Assembly (NCBI RefSeq): GCF_009296025.1
Contig: NZ_CP045178.1
Span: 7,192,001 to 7,256,000, forward strand
Origin: Streptomyces tsukubensis
Lineage (GTDB): Bacteria; Actinomycetota; Actinomycetes; Streptomycetales; Streptomycetaceae
Reading direction: 5' to 3'
Length of the DNA: 64,000 nucleotides
Below the pieces are notes generated by a model that saw nothing but the letters and a program-made list of their open reading frames with translations, made no database searches and was not told the DNA's origin. A program made the position numbers and the translations under genes. Within the stretch, counting starts at the first letter, position 1. Each line of letters starts with the position of its first letter. Positions 50,859 to 60,432 of this stretch are shown here, one piece after another.

Positions 50859-53800
50859 GTGCACAGGAAACGTCTGAGATTCCGAAGAACCCTCGCGCTC
50901 CTCACCGGCTCACTCCTCACCACCGCCTCACTCGCGCTCGCCGCGCCGCCGGCGAGCGCGGCGGACCCCGCAGCGCAACGCTCCGCGGCAGCACCGGAGT
51001 TCCAGCAGGTCAGCCTCGCCAAGGGCGTCGCAGAGACCGGTGAGCCCATGTCGCTCGCCGTACTCCCCGACCGCAGTGTCCTGCACACCTCCCGCGACGG
51101 CACACTCCGCCTGACCGACGCCTCGGGTGCCACCAGCGTGGCGGGCAGGCTCGACGTGTACTCGCACGACGAGGAAGGGCTCCAGGGCGTCGGCATCGAC
51201 CCCGCCTTCAAGGACAACCGCTTCGTCTACCTGTACTACGCGCCGCCGCTCGACACCCCCTCGGGCGACGCCCCCGAGAACGGTTCCGCCGCGGACTTCG
51301 CCCCCTTCGACGGGGTCAACCGCCTCGCGCGCTTCGTGCTGAAGGAGGACGGCACGCTCGACCTCGCGAGCGAGAAGAACGTCCTTGAGGTCAAGACCTC
51401 CCGAGGCACCTGCTGCCACGTGGGCGGCGACATCGACTTCGACGCCGAGGGCAACCTGTACCTGTCGACGGGCGACGACACCAACCCCTTCGCCTCCGAC
51501 GGCTTCAGCCCCATCGACGAGCGCGGCGACCGCAACCCGGCCTTCGACGCCCAGCGCAGCTCCGGCAACAGCAACGACCTGCGCGGCAAGATCCTGCGGA
51601 TCAAGGTCAAGGACGACGGCTCGTACGACATCCCCGAGGGCAACCTCTTCGCGCCCGGCACGGAGAAGACCAGGCCCGAGATCTACGCCATGGGGTTCCG
51701 CAACCCGTTCAGGCTCAGCGTCGACAAGCCCACCGGCATCGTCTACGTCGGTGACTACGGACCCGACGCGGGCGCGGCCGACCCCAAGCGCGGCCCCGCG
51801 GGACAGGTGGAATTCGCCCGGGTGACGAAGGCCGGCAACTTCGGCTGGCCCTACTGCACGGGCGACAACGACGCCTTCGTCGACTACGACTTCGCCACCA
51901 AGGCGTCCGGCGAGTCCTTCGACTGCGCCGCCCCCAAGAACACCTCGCCGAACAACACGGGCATCACCGACCTGCCGCCCGCACAGGCCGCGTGGATCCC
52001 CTACGACAACGGCTCCGTGCCCGAGTTCGGCAGCGGCTCCGAGTCACCCATGGGCGGACCCGTCTACCGCTACGACGCCGACCTGAACTCCCCGGTCAAG
52101 TTCCCCGAGGAGTACGACGGCGACTTCTTCGCCGGAGAGTTCGGCCGCAAGTGGATCAAGCGGATCGAGCAGGACGGCGAAGGGAAGGTCGAGTCGATCA
52201 ACGACTTCCCGTGGTCGGGCACCCAGGTGATGGACATGGCCTTCGGGCCCGACGGGGCGCTCTACGTCCTCGACTACGGGACCGGCTACTTCAACGGTGA
52301 CGAGAACTCCGCGCTCTACCGCGTCGAGAACGTCACCGACGGCCGCTCACCGATCGTCGAGGCCAAGGCCAACAAGACCTCGGGCCAGTCACCGCTGAAC
52401 GTGAAGTTCACCGCCACGGGCACCGACGGCGACGGCGACGCGATCACCTACGACTGGGACTTCGGCGACGGCACCAAGAAGGGCACGGGCACCACCCCCA
52501 GCCACACCTACCGCAAGGACGGCACCTACACCGCCACGGTGACGGCCACCGACACGACGGGGCTCACCGGCACCGCCAGCGTGCGGGTGGTGGTCGGCAA
52601 CACCGCGCCGACCATCATCTTGCAGGCACCGGCGGACGGCACCCTCTTCAAGTTCGGTGACACCATCCCGTTCAAGGTGAAGGTCACCGACCCCGAGGAC
52701 GGTGAGATCGACTGCTCCAAGGTCACCGTCAACTACATCCTCGGCCACGACAGCCACGGTCACCCGATCACCTCGGCCAAGGGCTGCGAGGGCACCATCA
52801 CGGCGCCCGCCGACGCCGAGCACGACCCCAACGCCAACATCTTCGGTGTCCTCGACGCCGAATACACCGACAACGGCGGTGGCGGCCAGGAGAAGCTGAC
52901 CAGCCACGCGCAGGTGCAGCTCCAGCCGCGCCACCGGCAGGCCGAGCACCGCTCCGCCCAGCAGGGCACCAGCATCATCGAGAAGGCCCAGGCCAACGGC
53001 GGCAGGACCGTCGGTGACATCGACGACGGCGACTGGATCTCCTTCAAGCCCTACAATCTGACCGGCGCGAAGAAGCTCACCGCCAGGATCTCCTCGGGCG
53101 GGGCCGGCGGATACCTCGAAGTCCGTACGGGCTCCGCGAAGGGCGCGCTCCTCGGCTCGGCGCCCATCCCGGTGACCGGTGGCTGGGAGACCTTCCAGGA
53201 CGTCGACGTCAAGCTGGCAGGCGTCACGAAGAAGACCACGGAACTCTTCCTCGTCTTCAAGGGCGCCACGGGCTCGGGCGCCCTCTTCGACCTCGACGAC
53301 TTCGACATCTCGGGGGACCCGCCCGTCCAGAACGCCAAGCGGGTCCTCGTCTTCGGCAAGACGGCCGGTTTCCAGCACGACTCCATCCCCGAGGGCAAAG
53401 CGGCGCTCAAGGAGCTCGGCGCGACCAGCAACATCACCGTCGACTCCACCGACACCGCGGCCCAGTTCACCTCCAACAACCTCGCCCGCTACGATGCCGT
53501 GGCGTTCATGTCCACCACCGGTGACGTACTGGGCGAAGACCAGCAGAAGGCGTTCGAGGAGTACATCGCCAAGGGCGGCGGCTACCTGGGCGTCCACGCG
53601 GCGGCGGACACCGAGTACGACTGGAAGTTCTACGGCGACCTCGTCGGCGCCTACTTCGACTCGCACCCGGCGATCCAGAAGGCCACCGTCCGCGTCGAGG
53701 ACCACGCCCACCCCGCCACCGTGGAACTCGGCGACTCGCTGGAGCGCACCGACGAGCTGTACAACTACCGCACCAACCCGCGCGACAAGGTCAAGGTGCT

Positions 53801-54566
53801 CGCCACTCTCGACGAGACCACCTACCAGGGCGGCAACATGAAGGGCGACCATCCGATCGCCTGGTGCCAGTCCTTCGGCGGCGGACGCTCCTTCTACACC
53901 GGCCTCGGCCACACCAAGGAGTCCTACGCGGAGCCCGAGTTCCGCGCCCACCTGCTCGGCGGCCTGAAGTACGCCACAGGACAGGTCAAGGCCGACTGCA
54001 AGCCCAACAAGGACTACCGGCCCATCTTCAACGGCGAGTCCCTCGACGGCTGGAAGCAGGCGGGCCCGGGGAAGTTCAACGTCAAGGACGGTGAACTCCG
54101 GTCCGAGGGTGGCATGGGTCTGCTCTGGTACCAGGCCAAGGAGCTGAAGTCCTACTCCCTGAAGCTGGACTGGAAGATGCAGGGCGACGACAACTCGGGT
54201 GTCTTCGTTGGCTTCCCCGCCTCCGACGACCCGTGGTCGGCCGTCGACAAGGGCTACGAGGTCCAGATCGACGCCACCGACGCCCCCGACCGCACCACCG
54301 GCGCCATCTACACCTTCAAGTCGGCCAACATCAAGGCCCGCGACCAGGTGCTGCGCCCGCCGGGACAGTGGAACAACTACGAGATCAAGGTGCAGGGCGA
54401 ACGCCTTCAGGTGTTCCTCAACGGAGTCAAGATCAATGACTTCACCAACAAGAACCCCGACCGCAGCCTGACCGACGGATACATCGGGTTGCAGAACCAC
54501 GGCGCGGACGACCAGGTCTCCTTCCGCGACGTACAGCTCAAGGAACTGCCCGTACAGGGCGACTGA
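50859..54566 (+). CDS. Secreted five-domain protein: GSDH + PKD + CBM6-like + ThuA + DUF1080
   Basis: A 1235-residue exported protein starting at GTG 50859 (GGAGG upstream), with a signal peptide to about residue 34. Residues ~45-480 form a PQQ-type glucose/sorbosone dehydrogenase propeller (TCCHVGGDIDFD, STGDDTNP, IYAMGFRNPFRL). Residues ~500-590 form a PKD domain (YDWDFGDGT). Residues ~675-825 form a CBM6-like sugar-binding domain. Residues ~828-1045 form a ThuA domain (GGGYLGVHAAADTEY, WCQSFGGGRSFYTGLGHTKESY). Residues ~1054-1233 form a DUF1080/3-keto-disaccharide hydrolase domain. The combination suggests oxidation of a glycan followed by cleavage of the keto-glycoside outside the cell. 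This fits the dehydrogenase and isomerase genes before it. Confidence 0.9.
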   Translation: MHRKRLRFRRTLALLTGSLLTTASLALAAPPASAADPAAQRSAAAPEFQQVSLAKGVAETGEPMSLAVLPDRSVLHTSRDGTLRLTDASGATSVAGRLDVYSHDEEGLQGVGIDPAFKDNRFVYLYYAPPLDTPSGDAPENGSAADFAPFDGVNRLARFVLKEDGTLDLASEKNVLEVKTSRGTCCHVGGDIDFDAEGNLYLSTGDDTNPFASDGFSPIDERGDRNPAFDAQRSSGNSNDLRGKILRIKVKDDGSYDIPEGNLFAPGTEKTRPEIYAMGFRNPFRLSVDKPTGIVYVGDYGPDAGAADPKRGPAGQVEFARVTKAGNFGWPYCTGDNDAFVDYDFATKASGESFDCAAPKNTSPNNTGITDLPPAQAAWIPYDNGSVPEFGSGSESPMGGPVYRYDADLNSPVKFPEEYDGDFFAGEFGRKWIKRIEQDGEGKVESINDFPWSGTQVMDMAFGPDGALYVLDYGTGYFNGDENSALYRVENVTDGRSPIVEAKANKTSGQSPLNVKFTATGTDGDGDAITYDWDFGDGTKKGTGTTPSHTYRKDGTYTATVTATDTTGLTGTASVRVVVGNTAPTIILQAPADGTLFKFGDTIPFKVKVTDPEDGEIDCSKVTVNYILGHDSHGHPITSAKGCEGTITAPADAEHDPNANIFGVLDAEYTDNGGGGQEKLTSHAQVQLQPRHRQAEHRSAQQGTSIIEKAQANGGRTVGDIDDGDWISFKPYNLTGAKKLTARISSGGAGGYLEVRTGSAKGALLGSAPIPVTGGWETFQDVDVKLAGVTKKTTELFLVFKGATGSGALFDLDDFDISGDPPVQNAKRVLVFGKTAGFQHDSIPEGKAALKELGATSNITVDSTDTAAQFTSNNLARYDAVAFMSTTGDVLGEDQQKAFEEYIAKGGGYLGVHAAADTEYDWKFYGDLVGAYFDSHPAIQKATVRVEDHAHPATVELGDSLERTDELYNYRTNPRDKVKVLATLDETTYQGGNMKGDHPIAWCQSFGGGRSFYTGLGHTKESYAEPEFRAHLLGGLKYATGQVKADCKPNKDYRPIFNGESLDGWKQAGPGKFNVKDGELRSEGGMGLLWYQAKELKSYSLKLDWKMQGDDNSGVFVGFPASDDPWSAVDKGYEVQIDATDAPDRTTGAIYTFKSANIKARDQVLRPPGQWNNYEIKVQGERLQVFLNGVKINDFTNKNPDRSLTDGYIGLQNHGADDQVSFRDVQLKELPVQGD

Positions 54567-54572
54567 TACGGC

Positions 54573-54606
54573 GACGGGCGGGGGACGCCGGACCCCCGCC
54601 CGTCGT
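54573..54606 (+). terminator. Strong 13-bp hairpin
   Basis: CGACGGGCGGGGG (54573-54585) pairs exactly with CCCCCGCCCGTCG (54594-54606), 6 bases after the preceding stop. It separates that gene from the ebo-type operon. Confidence 0.85.
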
Positions 54607-54692
54607 CTCTCCACCCCGCGCGCCCCTTCCTGGCGCGCATCCGGCACGTGAGTACGGCACGCGAGTGGTTCGCGTATGACAGGAGGCTGCCC

Positions 54693-55892
54693 ATGTCCGC
54701 CGAACCGACCTCATCCACCACCTCTCCCACCCCCTCGTCCACCACCTCTCCCGGGACCTCTCCCGGTCCCGACCCCGCCGCGCGGAAAGCCCGCACCGGC
54801 GTCTGGCTGATCGGGGCCAGGGGCTCCGTCGCCACCACGGCCGTCGCCGGATGCGCCGCCGTCACCGCCGGACTCCATCCGGCGGCCGGCATGATCACCG
54901 AGACCCCCGACTTCGCGGACAGCCCCCTCCCGCCGCTCGCCTCGCTCGTCTTCGGCGGCCACGACACCGTCAGCTGTCCGCTGCCCAAACGCGCCGAGGA
55001 ACTCGCCGCGGGCGGAGTACTGCCGCACGGCCTGCCCTCCGCGGTCTCCGCCGAACTCGCCGCCGCCGACGCGGAGATACGTCCCGGCGGACCCGGAGCG
55101 GGGGACACCCGCTGTGACGAGGAACTGATCGAGGCCTTCGCGAGCGACCTGCGAGGATTCAGGGACCGCCACTCCCTGGCCCGGGTCGTCGTCGTGAACG
55201 TCTCCTCCACCGAGCCCGCCCCCGCACCGGGAGCCGTCCGGCTGCCCCCCAGCTCGCTCTACGCCGCCGCCGCGCTGCGGGCAGGCTGCCCCTACGTCAA
55301 CTTCACCCCCTCCACCGGGCTGCACCACCCGGCGCTGGCGGAAGCCGCCACCCGCGGCTCACTGCCGTACGCGGGCCGCGACGGCAAGACGGGCCAGACC
55401 CTGCTGCGCTCCGTCCTCGCCCCGATGTTCCAGCAGCGCGCCCTCGCGGTCCGCGCCTGGTCGGGCACCAACCTGCTCGGCGGGGGAGACGGCGCCGCGC
55501 TCGCCGACCCCGCAGCCGCCGCCGCGAAGAACGCGGGCAAGGAACGCGTACTCACCGACACCCTCGGCACCGCCCCGCAGGGCGAGGTGCACATCGACGA
55601 CGTGCCCGCGCTCGGCGACTGGAAGACCGCCTGGGACCACATCGCCTTCGACGGCTTCCTCGGCTCCCGCATGATCCTCCAGACCACCTGGCAGGGGTGC
55701 GACTCCGCACTCGCCGCCCCCCTCGTACTCGACCTCGCGCGACTCGTGGCCCGTGCCCACGAGTGCGGGATCTCAGGGCCGCTGCCGGAGCTGGGCTTCT
55801 ACTTCAAGGACCCGGACGGCGGATCGTCCGCGCTCTCCGAGCAGTACGCCGCCCTCATCCGGTTCGCGCTGCGGCTGCGGGACACCCGATGA
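54693..55892 (+). CDS. Myo-inositol-1-phosphate synthase-like sugar-phosphate cyclase
   Basis: A 399-residue protein starting at the ATG at 54693 (AGGAGG upstream). After a Ser/Thr/Pro-rich ~40-residue start comes the NAD-binding VWLIGARGSVATTAVAG. Catalytic-region motifs of inositol-phosphate synthases follow: YVNFTPSTGLHHPAL, YAGRDGKTGQTLLRS (the DxKxGQT lysine motif) and WSGTNLLGGGDGAAL, equivalent to SxNxLGNxDG. Known members cyclise glucose-6-phosphate to inositol-3-phosphate; the exact substrate here is inferred. It is the first gene of the ebo-type operon, and its stop overlaps the prenyltransferase start (ATGA). Confidence 0.86.
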   Translation: MSAEPTSSTTSPTPSSTTSPGTSPGPDPAARKARTGVWLIGARGSVATTAVAGCAAVTAGLHPAAGMITETPDFADSPLPPLASLVFGGHDTVSCPLPKRAEELAAGGVLPHGLPSAVSAELAAADAEIRPGGPGAGDTRCDEELIEAFASDLRGFRDRHSLARVVVVNVSSTEPAPAPGAVRLPPSSLYAAAALRAGCPYVNFTPSTGLHHPALAEAATRGSLPYAGRDGKTGQTLLRSVLAPMFQQRALAVRAWSGTNLLGGGDGAALADPAAAAAKNAGKERVLTDTLGTAPQGEVHIDDVPALGDWKTAWDHIAFDGFLGSRMILQTTWQGCDSALAAPLVLDLARLVARAHECGISGPLPELGFYFKDPDGGSSALSEQYAALIRFALRLRDTR

Positions 55893-56863
55893 CGGCCGGT
55901 CAGCAGCGGCCGTCGCACCTGGCCGCGTGGACCGAACTGCTGCGCGTCTCCGCGCTGTTCACCGTCCCCGGGGACGCCGTCGCGGGCGCCGCCGCCGCCG
56001 GATCCCGCTTCGGCAGGGGCACCGCGCTCGCCATCGGCGGATCCCTGTGCCTGTACGAGGCGGGCATGGCGCTCAACGACTGGGCCGACCGTGCGGAGGA
56101 CGCCGTCGACCGGCCGCACCGGCCAATCCCCTCGGGACGCGTCAAACCCGGCGCGGCCCTCGTGGCCGCCGGTGGCCTCACCGCCGCCGGTCTCGCCCTG
56201 GCCGCCTCGGCGGGACGCCCCGCCCTGCTCGCCGCTTCCGCCCTCGCCGCCACCGTATGGGGCTACGACCTGGCGCTCAAACACACCCCGGCGGGGCCCG
56301 CCACGATGGCGGCGGCCCGCTCCCTCGACCTGCTGTTCGGCGCGGCCGCGACCGGGCCCGCCTCCGACGCCGGACGGCGGCTGCGCGCCGCCGCTCCCGC
56401 CGCGGCCGTGCTCGGCGTACACACCCTGGCCGTCACCGCCGTGTCCAGGCGCGAGACGCGGGGCGGCTCCTCGCTCGTCCCGTTCGCCGCCCTCGGCACC
56501 GCTGGGGCGCTGGCGCGCGTGGTCACCGGGCGCGCCCCGAAGGGGTGGAAGAGGACAGCGGCCGACAGACTCCCGGTGGGCGGGTGGGTGGCAGCCCCCG
56601 CCGGCCCACCGGGTCCCACCCCGGCCGCGGTGACCGGCCTGCTCGGCGCGGCCTACGTCGCGGTGGCGGGCAGACCGCTCCTGCACGCCGTCCTCAACCC
56701 CTCGCCGCCACTCACCCAGCGTGCGGTCGGCGGCGGGATCAGGGCCATGATCCCCCTCCAGGCGGCCCTCGCGGCCCGTGCGGGCGCCCTGCCGGGGGCC
56801 CTCGCCACCGCGGGGCTCGCCCCGCTCGCCAAGGCGCTCGCGAGGAAGGTGAGCCCGACATGA
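55889..56863 (+). CDS. eboC: UbiA-type prenyltransferase, SCO3242 family (EboC-like)
   Basis: A 324-residue integral membrane prenyltransferase with about eight hydrophobic segments. The first Asp-rich motif, NDWADRAEDAVD (residues 63-74), binds prenyl diphosphate through Mg. The second region is near YDLALKHTPAGPATMAAARSLD (~150-172). It transfers an isoprenoid to an unknown acceptor. Start and stop overlap both neighbours by ATGA. The position next to a cyclitol-forming enzyme suggests a cyclitol or sugar acceptor (inference). Confidence 0.87.
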   Translation: MTAGQQRPSHLAAWTELLRVSALFTVPGDAVAGAAAAGSRFGRGTALAIGGSLCLYEAGMALNDWADRAEDAVDRPHRPIPSGRVKPGAALVAAGGLTAAGLALAASAGRPALLAASALAATVWGYDLALKHTPAGPATMAAARSLDLLFGAAATGPASDAGRRLRAAAPAAAVLGVHTLAVTAVSRRETRGGSSLVPFAALGTAGALARVVTGRAPKGWKRTAADRLPVGGWVAAPAGPPGPTPAAVTGLLGAAYVAVAGRPLLHAVLNPSPPLTQRAVGGGIRAMIPLQAALAARAGALPGALATAGLAPLAKALARKVSPT

Positions 56864-57750
56864 CGGCCCCGGCGCTCCGCTTCGGCTACGGCACCAACGG
56901 CCTCACCGACCTGCGCCTCGACGACGCGCTCGGACTCCTCGCCGACCTCGGCTACGACGGGGTCGGCCTGACCCTCGACCACATGCATCTGGATCCGCTC
57001 GCCCCCGATCTCGCCGTGCGGACCGCCGAGGTAGCCGCCCGGCTCAGCTCCCTCGGACTCGGGGTCACCGTCGAGACGGGCGCACGCTACGTCCTCGACC
57101 CACGCCGCAAACACGGCCCCTCACTCCTCGATCCCGACCCGGACCTGCGCGCCAGGCGCACCCGGCTGCTCATGCGTTCCGTGCGGGTCGCCGCCGACCT
57201 CGGCGCCCACGCCCTGCACTGCTTCAGCGGCACCCTTCCCCCCGGTTCGGGCGAGGACGAGGGGTGGCGGCGGCTCGTCTCCGCCTTCGAACCTGTACTC
57301 GACGCGGCCACCTCGGCCGGTGTGGACCTGGCCGTCGAACCCGAGCCGGGGCACCTCGTCGGCTCGCTCGCCGGATTCCACCGGCTGCGCGCCGCCCTCG
57401 GAAACCCCGAGGCGCTCGGACTCACCCTCGACCTCGGCCACTGCCAGTGCCTCGAACCCGAGTCGCCCGCCGACTGCGTACGGGGCGCGGCCCCCTGGCT
57501 GCGCCACGTACAGATCGAGGACATGCGGCGGGGCGTACACGAACATCTCCCCTTCGGCGAGGGGGAGATGGACTTCCCGCCCCTGCTCGACGCGCTCGCG
57601 GCCACCGGCTACACCGGCCTGACCGTCGTCGAGTTGCCGCGCCACTCCCACGCGGGGCCCCACTACGCGGAGGAGTCCCTCCGGTTCCTGCGTGAGGCCG
57701 CCCCGCGTGCCGCTCTCCCCGCCGCCCACGAGGAAGGAGGCCCCGCATGA
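56860..57750 (+). CDS. Sugar phosphate isomerase/epimerase TIM barrel
   Basis: A 296-residue AP-endonuclease-2-fold enzyme. Conserved points are FGYGTNGLTDLRLDDAL, DLAVEPEPGHLV (metal Glu), LGLTLDLGHCQC (Asp/His), WLRHVQIEDM and LTVVELPRHSH. It is coupled to both neighbours by ATGA overlaps. It is present in actinobacterial versions of this cluster beside UbiA; its substrate is unknown. Confidence 0.87.
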   Translation: MTAPALRFGYGTNGLTDLRLDDALGLLADLGYDGVGLTLDHMHLDPLAPDLAVRTAEVAARLSSLGLGVTVETGARYVLDPRRKHGPSLLDPDPDLRARRTRLLMRSVRVAADLGAHALHCFSGTLPPGSGEDEGWRRLVSAFEPVLDAATSAGVDLAVEPEPGHLVGSLAGFHRLRAALGNPEALGLTLDLGHCQCLEPESPADCVRGAAPWLRHVQIEDMRRGVHEHLPFGEGEMDFPPLLDALAATGYTGLTVVELPRHSHAGPHYAEESLRFLREAAPRAALPAAHEEGGPA

Positions 57751-58412
57751 CGGCACCTTGGTCACCGACAGACCTCCAGCCGCCCGCCGCGCTCCGCGCC
57801 CGGCTCGACGCCGCCCTGCCGGGGGCGGCCCGCGCCTGGCTCGGCCAGGCACTCGCCGAGGCCGCCCAGGAGACGTCCGCCGCCCAGGGGGTGCCCGGCT
57901 GGGAGCGGCGTTTCGCCGAGGCGGGGCGCCGCTGCGGCGCCGACCACGCGGACACCGCTCGGGTCCTCCTGCTCAACGCGGCCCGCGCGGGGGCCGACAC
58001 ACTGGCCCGCGTCTACGGCCAGGGCTCGGGTCCCGAGCGGCGGGCGGTACTGGAATCCCTCCCGCACCTGCTCGAAGGGGACGAGGGGGTGCCGCTGGTC
58101 GAGGACGCGCTGCGCGCCAACGACACCGCGCTCGTCGCCGCCGCCGTCGGGCCCTACGCGGCGGAACACCTCGACGCCCACGCCTGGCGGCACGCCGTCC
58201 TCAAGTGCCTGTTCACGGGGGTCACCCTCGACGCCGTCGCGGGGCTGCCGGAACGCGCCCGCGGCGACCGTGAACTCGCCCGCATGCTGGACGACTTCGC
58301 GGCGGAACGCACCGCGGCGGGCCGGCCGGTCCCCGACGACCTGCGACGCGCGAGAGCGCTGGCCGACGGCGCTTCCCCCACGGCGGACCAGCGAGAGAGC
58401 AGGGACTCCTGA
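57747..58412 (+). CDS. eboA: EboA domain protein
   Basis: A 221-residue, all-helical, Ala/Arg-rich soluble protein. RVLLLNAARAG...VYGQGSGPERRAVLESLPHLLEG...ALRANDTALVAAAVGPYAAEHLDAHAWRHAVLKCLFTG matches what I know of EboA, a family without assigned activity found only in ebo clusters. The ATG overlaps the preceding stop (ATGA), and its TGA overlaps the next ATG (TGATG). A scaffold or substrate-handling role is an inference. Confidence 0.82.
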   Translation: MTAPWSPTDLQPPAALRARLDAALPGAARAWLGQALAEAAQETSAAQGVPGWERRFAEAGRRCGADHADTARVLLLNAARAGADTLARVYGQGSGPERRAVLESLPHLLEGDEGVPLVEDALRANDTALVAAAVGPYAAEHLDAHAWRHAVLKCLFTGVTLDAVAGLPERARGDRELARMLDDFAAERTAAGRPVPDDLRRARALADGASPTADQRESRDS

Positions 58413-59260
58413 TGCGTATCTTCGACCCGCACATCCACATGACGTCACGGACCACCGACGACTACCAGGCGATGTACGCGGCGGGCGTCCGCGCCGTGGT
58501 GGAGCCCTCCTTCTGGCTCGGCCAGCCGCGCACCTCGCCCGCGAGCTTCTTCGACTACTTCGACGCGCTGCTGGGCTGGGAGCCCTTCCGAGCGGCCCAG
58601 TACGGCATCGCCCACCACTGCACCCTCGCCCTCAACCCCAAGGAGGCGGGCGACCCGCGCTGTCTGCCCGTCCTCGACGAGCTGCCGCGCTACCTGCTGA
58701 AGGACGGCGTCGTCGCCGTCGGCGAGATCGGCTACGACTCGATGACCCCGGCCGAGGACAACGCCCTCGCCACCCAGCTCCGGCTCGCCGCGGAACACGG
58801 CCTGCCCGCCATGGTCCACACCCCCCACCGCGACAAACTCACCGGCCTGCGCCGCACCATCGACGTCGTACGCGAATCCTCCCTCGACCCGGGCCTGGTC
58901 CTCCTCGACCACCTCAACGAGACCACCGTCAAGGAGGCCAAGGAGAGCGGAAGCTGGCTCGGCTTCTCGATCTACCCCGACACCAAGATGGACGAGGACC
59001 GCATGGTCGCCGTCCTCAAGGAGTACGGGACCGAGCAGGTCCTCGTGAACTCCGCCGCCGACTGGGGGAGGAGCGACCCGCTCAAGACCCGCAGGACGGC
59101 CGACGCGATGCTGAAGGCGGGCTTCACCGAGGACGACGTCGACCTGGTCCTGTGGCGCAACCCCGTCGCGTTCTACGGACAGAGCGGCAGACTCGTCCTC
59201 GACGTCGCGCGACCCGAGACCCTGCACGAGGGCAACTCCATCCTGCGCGGGGGTGAGTGA
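58412..59260 (+). CDS. eboB: TatD-family metal-dependent hydrolase (EboB-like)
   Basis: A 282-residue amidohydrolase-fold enzyme. Metal-site motifs: FDPHIHMTSRT at residues 4-14 (HxH), VGEIGYDSM (Glu), MVHTPHRDK, LLDHLNETT and NSAADWGRSDPLKT. Members of this Ebo branch differ from nucleases of the TatD group; the substrate is unknown. It is translationally coupled on both sides (TGATG and GTGA). Confidence 0.86.
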   Translation: MRIFDPHIHMTSRTTDDYQAMYAAGVRAVVEPSFWLGQPRTSPASFFDYFDALLGWEPFRAAQYGIAHHCTLALNPKEAGDPRCLPVLDELPRYLLKDGVVAVGEIGYDSMTPAEDNALATQLRLAAEHGLPAMVHTPHRDKLTGLRRTIDVVRESSLDPGLVLLDHLNETTVKEAKESGSWLGFSIYPDTKMDEDRMVAVLKEYGTEQVLVNSAADWGRSDPLKTRRTADAMLKAGFTEDDVDLVLWRNPVAFYGQSGRLVLDVARPETLHEGNSILRGGE

Positions 59261-60432
59261 CCGTGCGCTTCCGCCACCCCGACGGCTCGGTGCTGCACCT
59301 CTCGTACTGCACCAACGTTCACCCCGCGGAGAACCTGGAGGGCGTACTCGCCCAGCTCCGTGACCACTGCGAGCCGGTACGCAGACGCCTCGGGCGCGAC
59401 CGGCTCGGCATCGGTCTCTGGCTCGCGAGGAACGCCGCCCAGGCCCTCATCACCGACCCCGCCGCCCTGCGCGGACTGCGCGGTGAACTCGACGCCCGAG
59501 GCCTGGAGGTCGTCACCCTCAACGGCTTCCCCTACGAGGGGTTCGGCGCCGACGAGGTCAAGTACCGGGTCTACAAACCCGACTGGACCGACCCCGAGCG
59601 CCTCTCCCACACCACCGACCTGGCGCGGCTGCTGGCCGCCCTGCTCCCCGACGACATCGCCGAGGGGTCGATCTCGACGCTCCCGCTCGCCTGGCGCACC
59701 GGCTACGACGAGACGGCCGACCGCAGCGCCCGCGCGGCCCTCGCCACCCTCGCGGGACGCCTCGACGCACTTGAGGAGCTGACGGGCAAGGCCATCAGGA
59801 TCGGGCTGGAGCCGGAGCCCGGCTGCACGGTGGAGACCACGGCCGACGCGATAGGCCCCCTCACGGCGCTCGCGGGCGACCGCGTCGGCATCTGTGTCGA
59901 CACCTGCCACCTCGCCACCTCCTTCGAGGAGCCCGCCGAGGCCCTCGCCGCCCTGGAGGCAGCCTCCGTCCCCGTCGTCAAGGTCCAGCTCTCCGCCGCC
60001 CTGCACGCGGAACAGCCGCACCTCGCCGATGTCCGCGACGCGCTCGGAGCCTTCGCCGAACCGCGGTTCCTGCACCAGACGCGCACGCTCACCGCGGCGG
60101 GCCTGCACGGCACCGACGACCTGCACGAGGCGCTGACCGGGCCCGCGCTGCCCGACACGGCGCCCTGGCGCTCGCACTTCCACGTACCACTGCACGCCCC
60201 TCCCGCGCCCCCGCTGACCTCCACCCTCTCCGTACTCAAGGAGGCCCTCGCCGGGCTCGTGGGCGGCCCGCACCCGCGTACCCGCCACCTTGAGGTGGAG
60301 ACGTACACCTGGCAGGCGCTCCCCGCCGAACTCAGGCCGCGCAACCGGACGCAGCTCGCCGACGGCATCGCCGCGGAGCTGATGCTCGCCCGCGACCTCC
60401 TGACGGACCTCGGCCTGAAGGAACTCCCATGA
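59257..60432 (+). CDS. eboE: Metabolite traffic protein EboE (TIM barrel)
   Basis: A 391-residue TIM-barrel protein with the characteristic opening LHLSYCTNVHPAENLEGVLAQL. It continues with LNGFPYEGFGADEVKYRVYKPDW, GLEPEPGCTVETT and GICVDTCHLATSFEEP, and ends HLEVETYTWQALP. These blocks define EboE. In cyanobacteria and pseudomonads ebo genes are needed for moving or maturing a precursor metabolite. The start is GTG at 59257, overlapping the TatD stop (GTGA); the 3' end overlaps eboF (ATGA). Confidence 0.9.
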   Translation: MTVRFRHPDGSVLHLSYCTNVHPAENLEGVLAQLRDHCEPVRRRLGRDRLGIGLWLARNAAQALITDPAALRGLRGELDARGLEVVTLNGFPYEGFGADEVKYRVYKPDWTDPERLSHTTDLARLLAALLPDDIAEGSISTLPLAWRTGYDETADRSARAALATLAGRLDALEELTGKAIRIGLEPEPGCTVETTADAIGPLTALAGDRVGICVDTCHLATSFEEPAEALAALEAASVPVVKVQLSAALHAEQPHLADVRDALGAFAEPRFLHQTRTLTAAGLHGTDDLHEALTGPALPDTAPWRSHFHVPLHAPPAPPLTSTLSVLKEALAGLVGGPHPRTRHLEVETYTWQALPAELRPRNRTQLADGIAAELMLARDLLTDLGLKELP

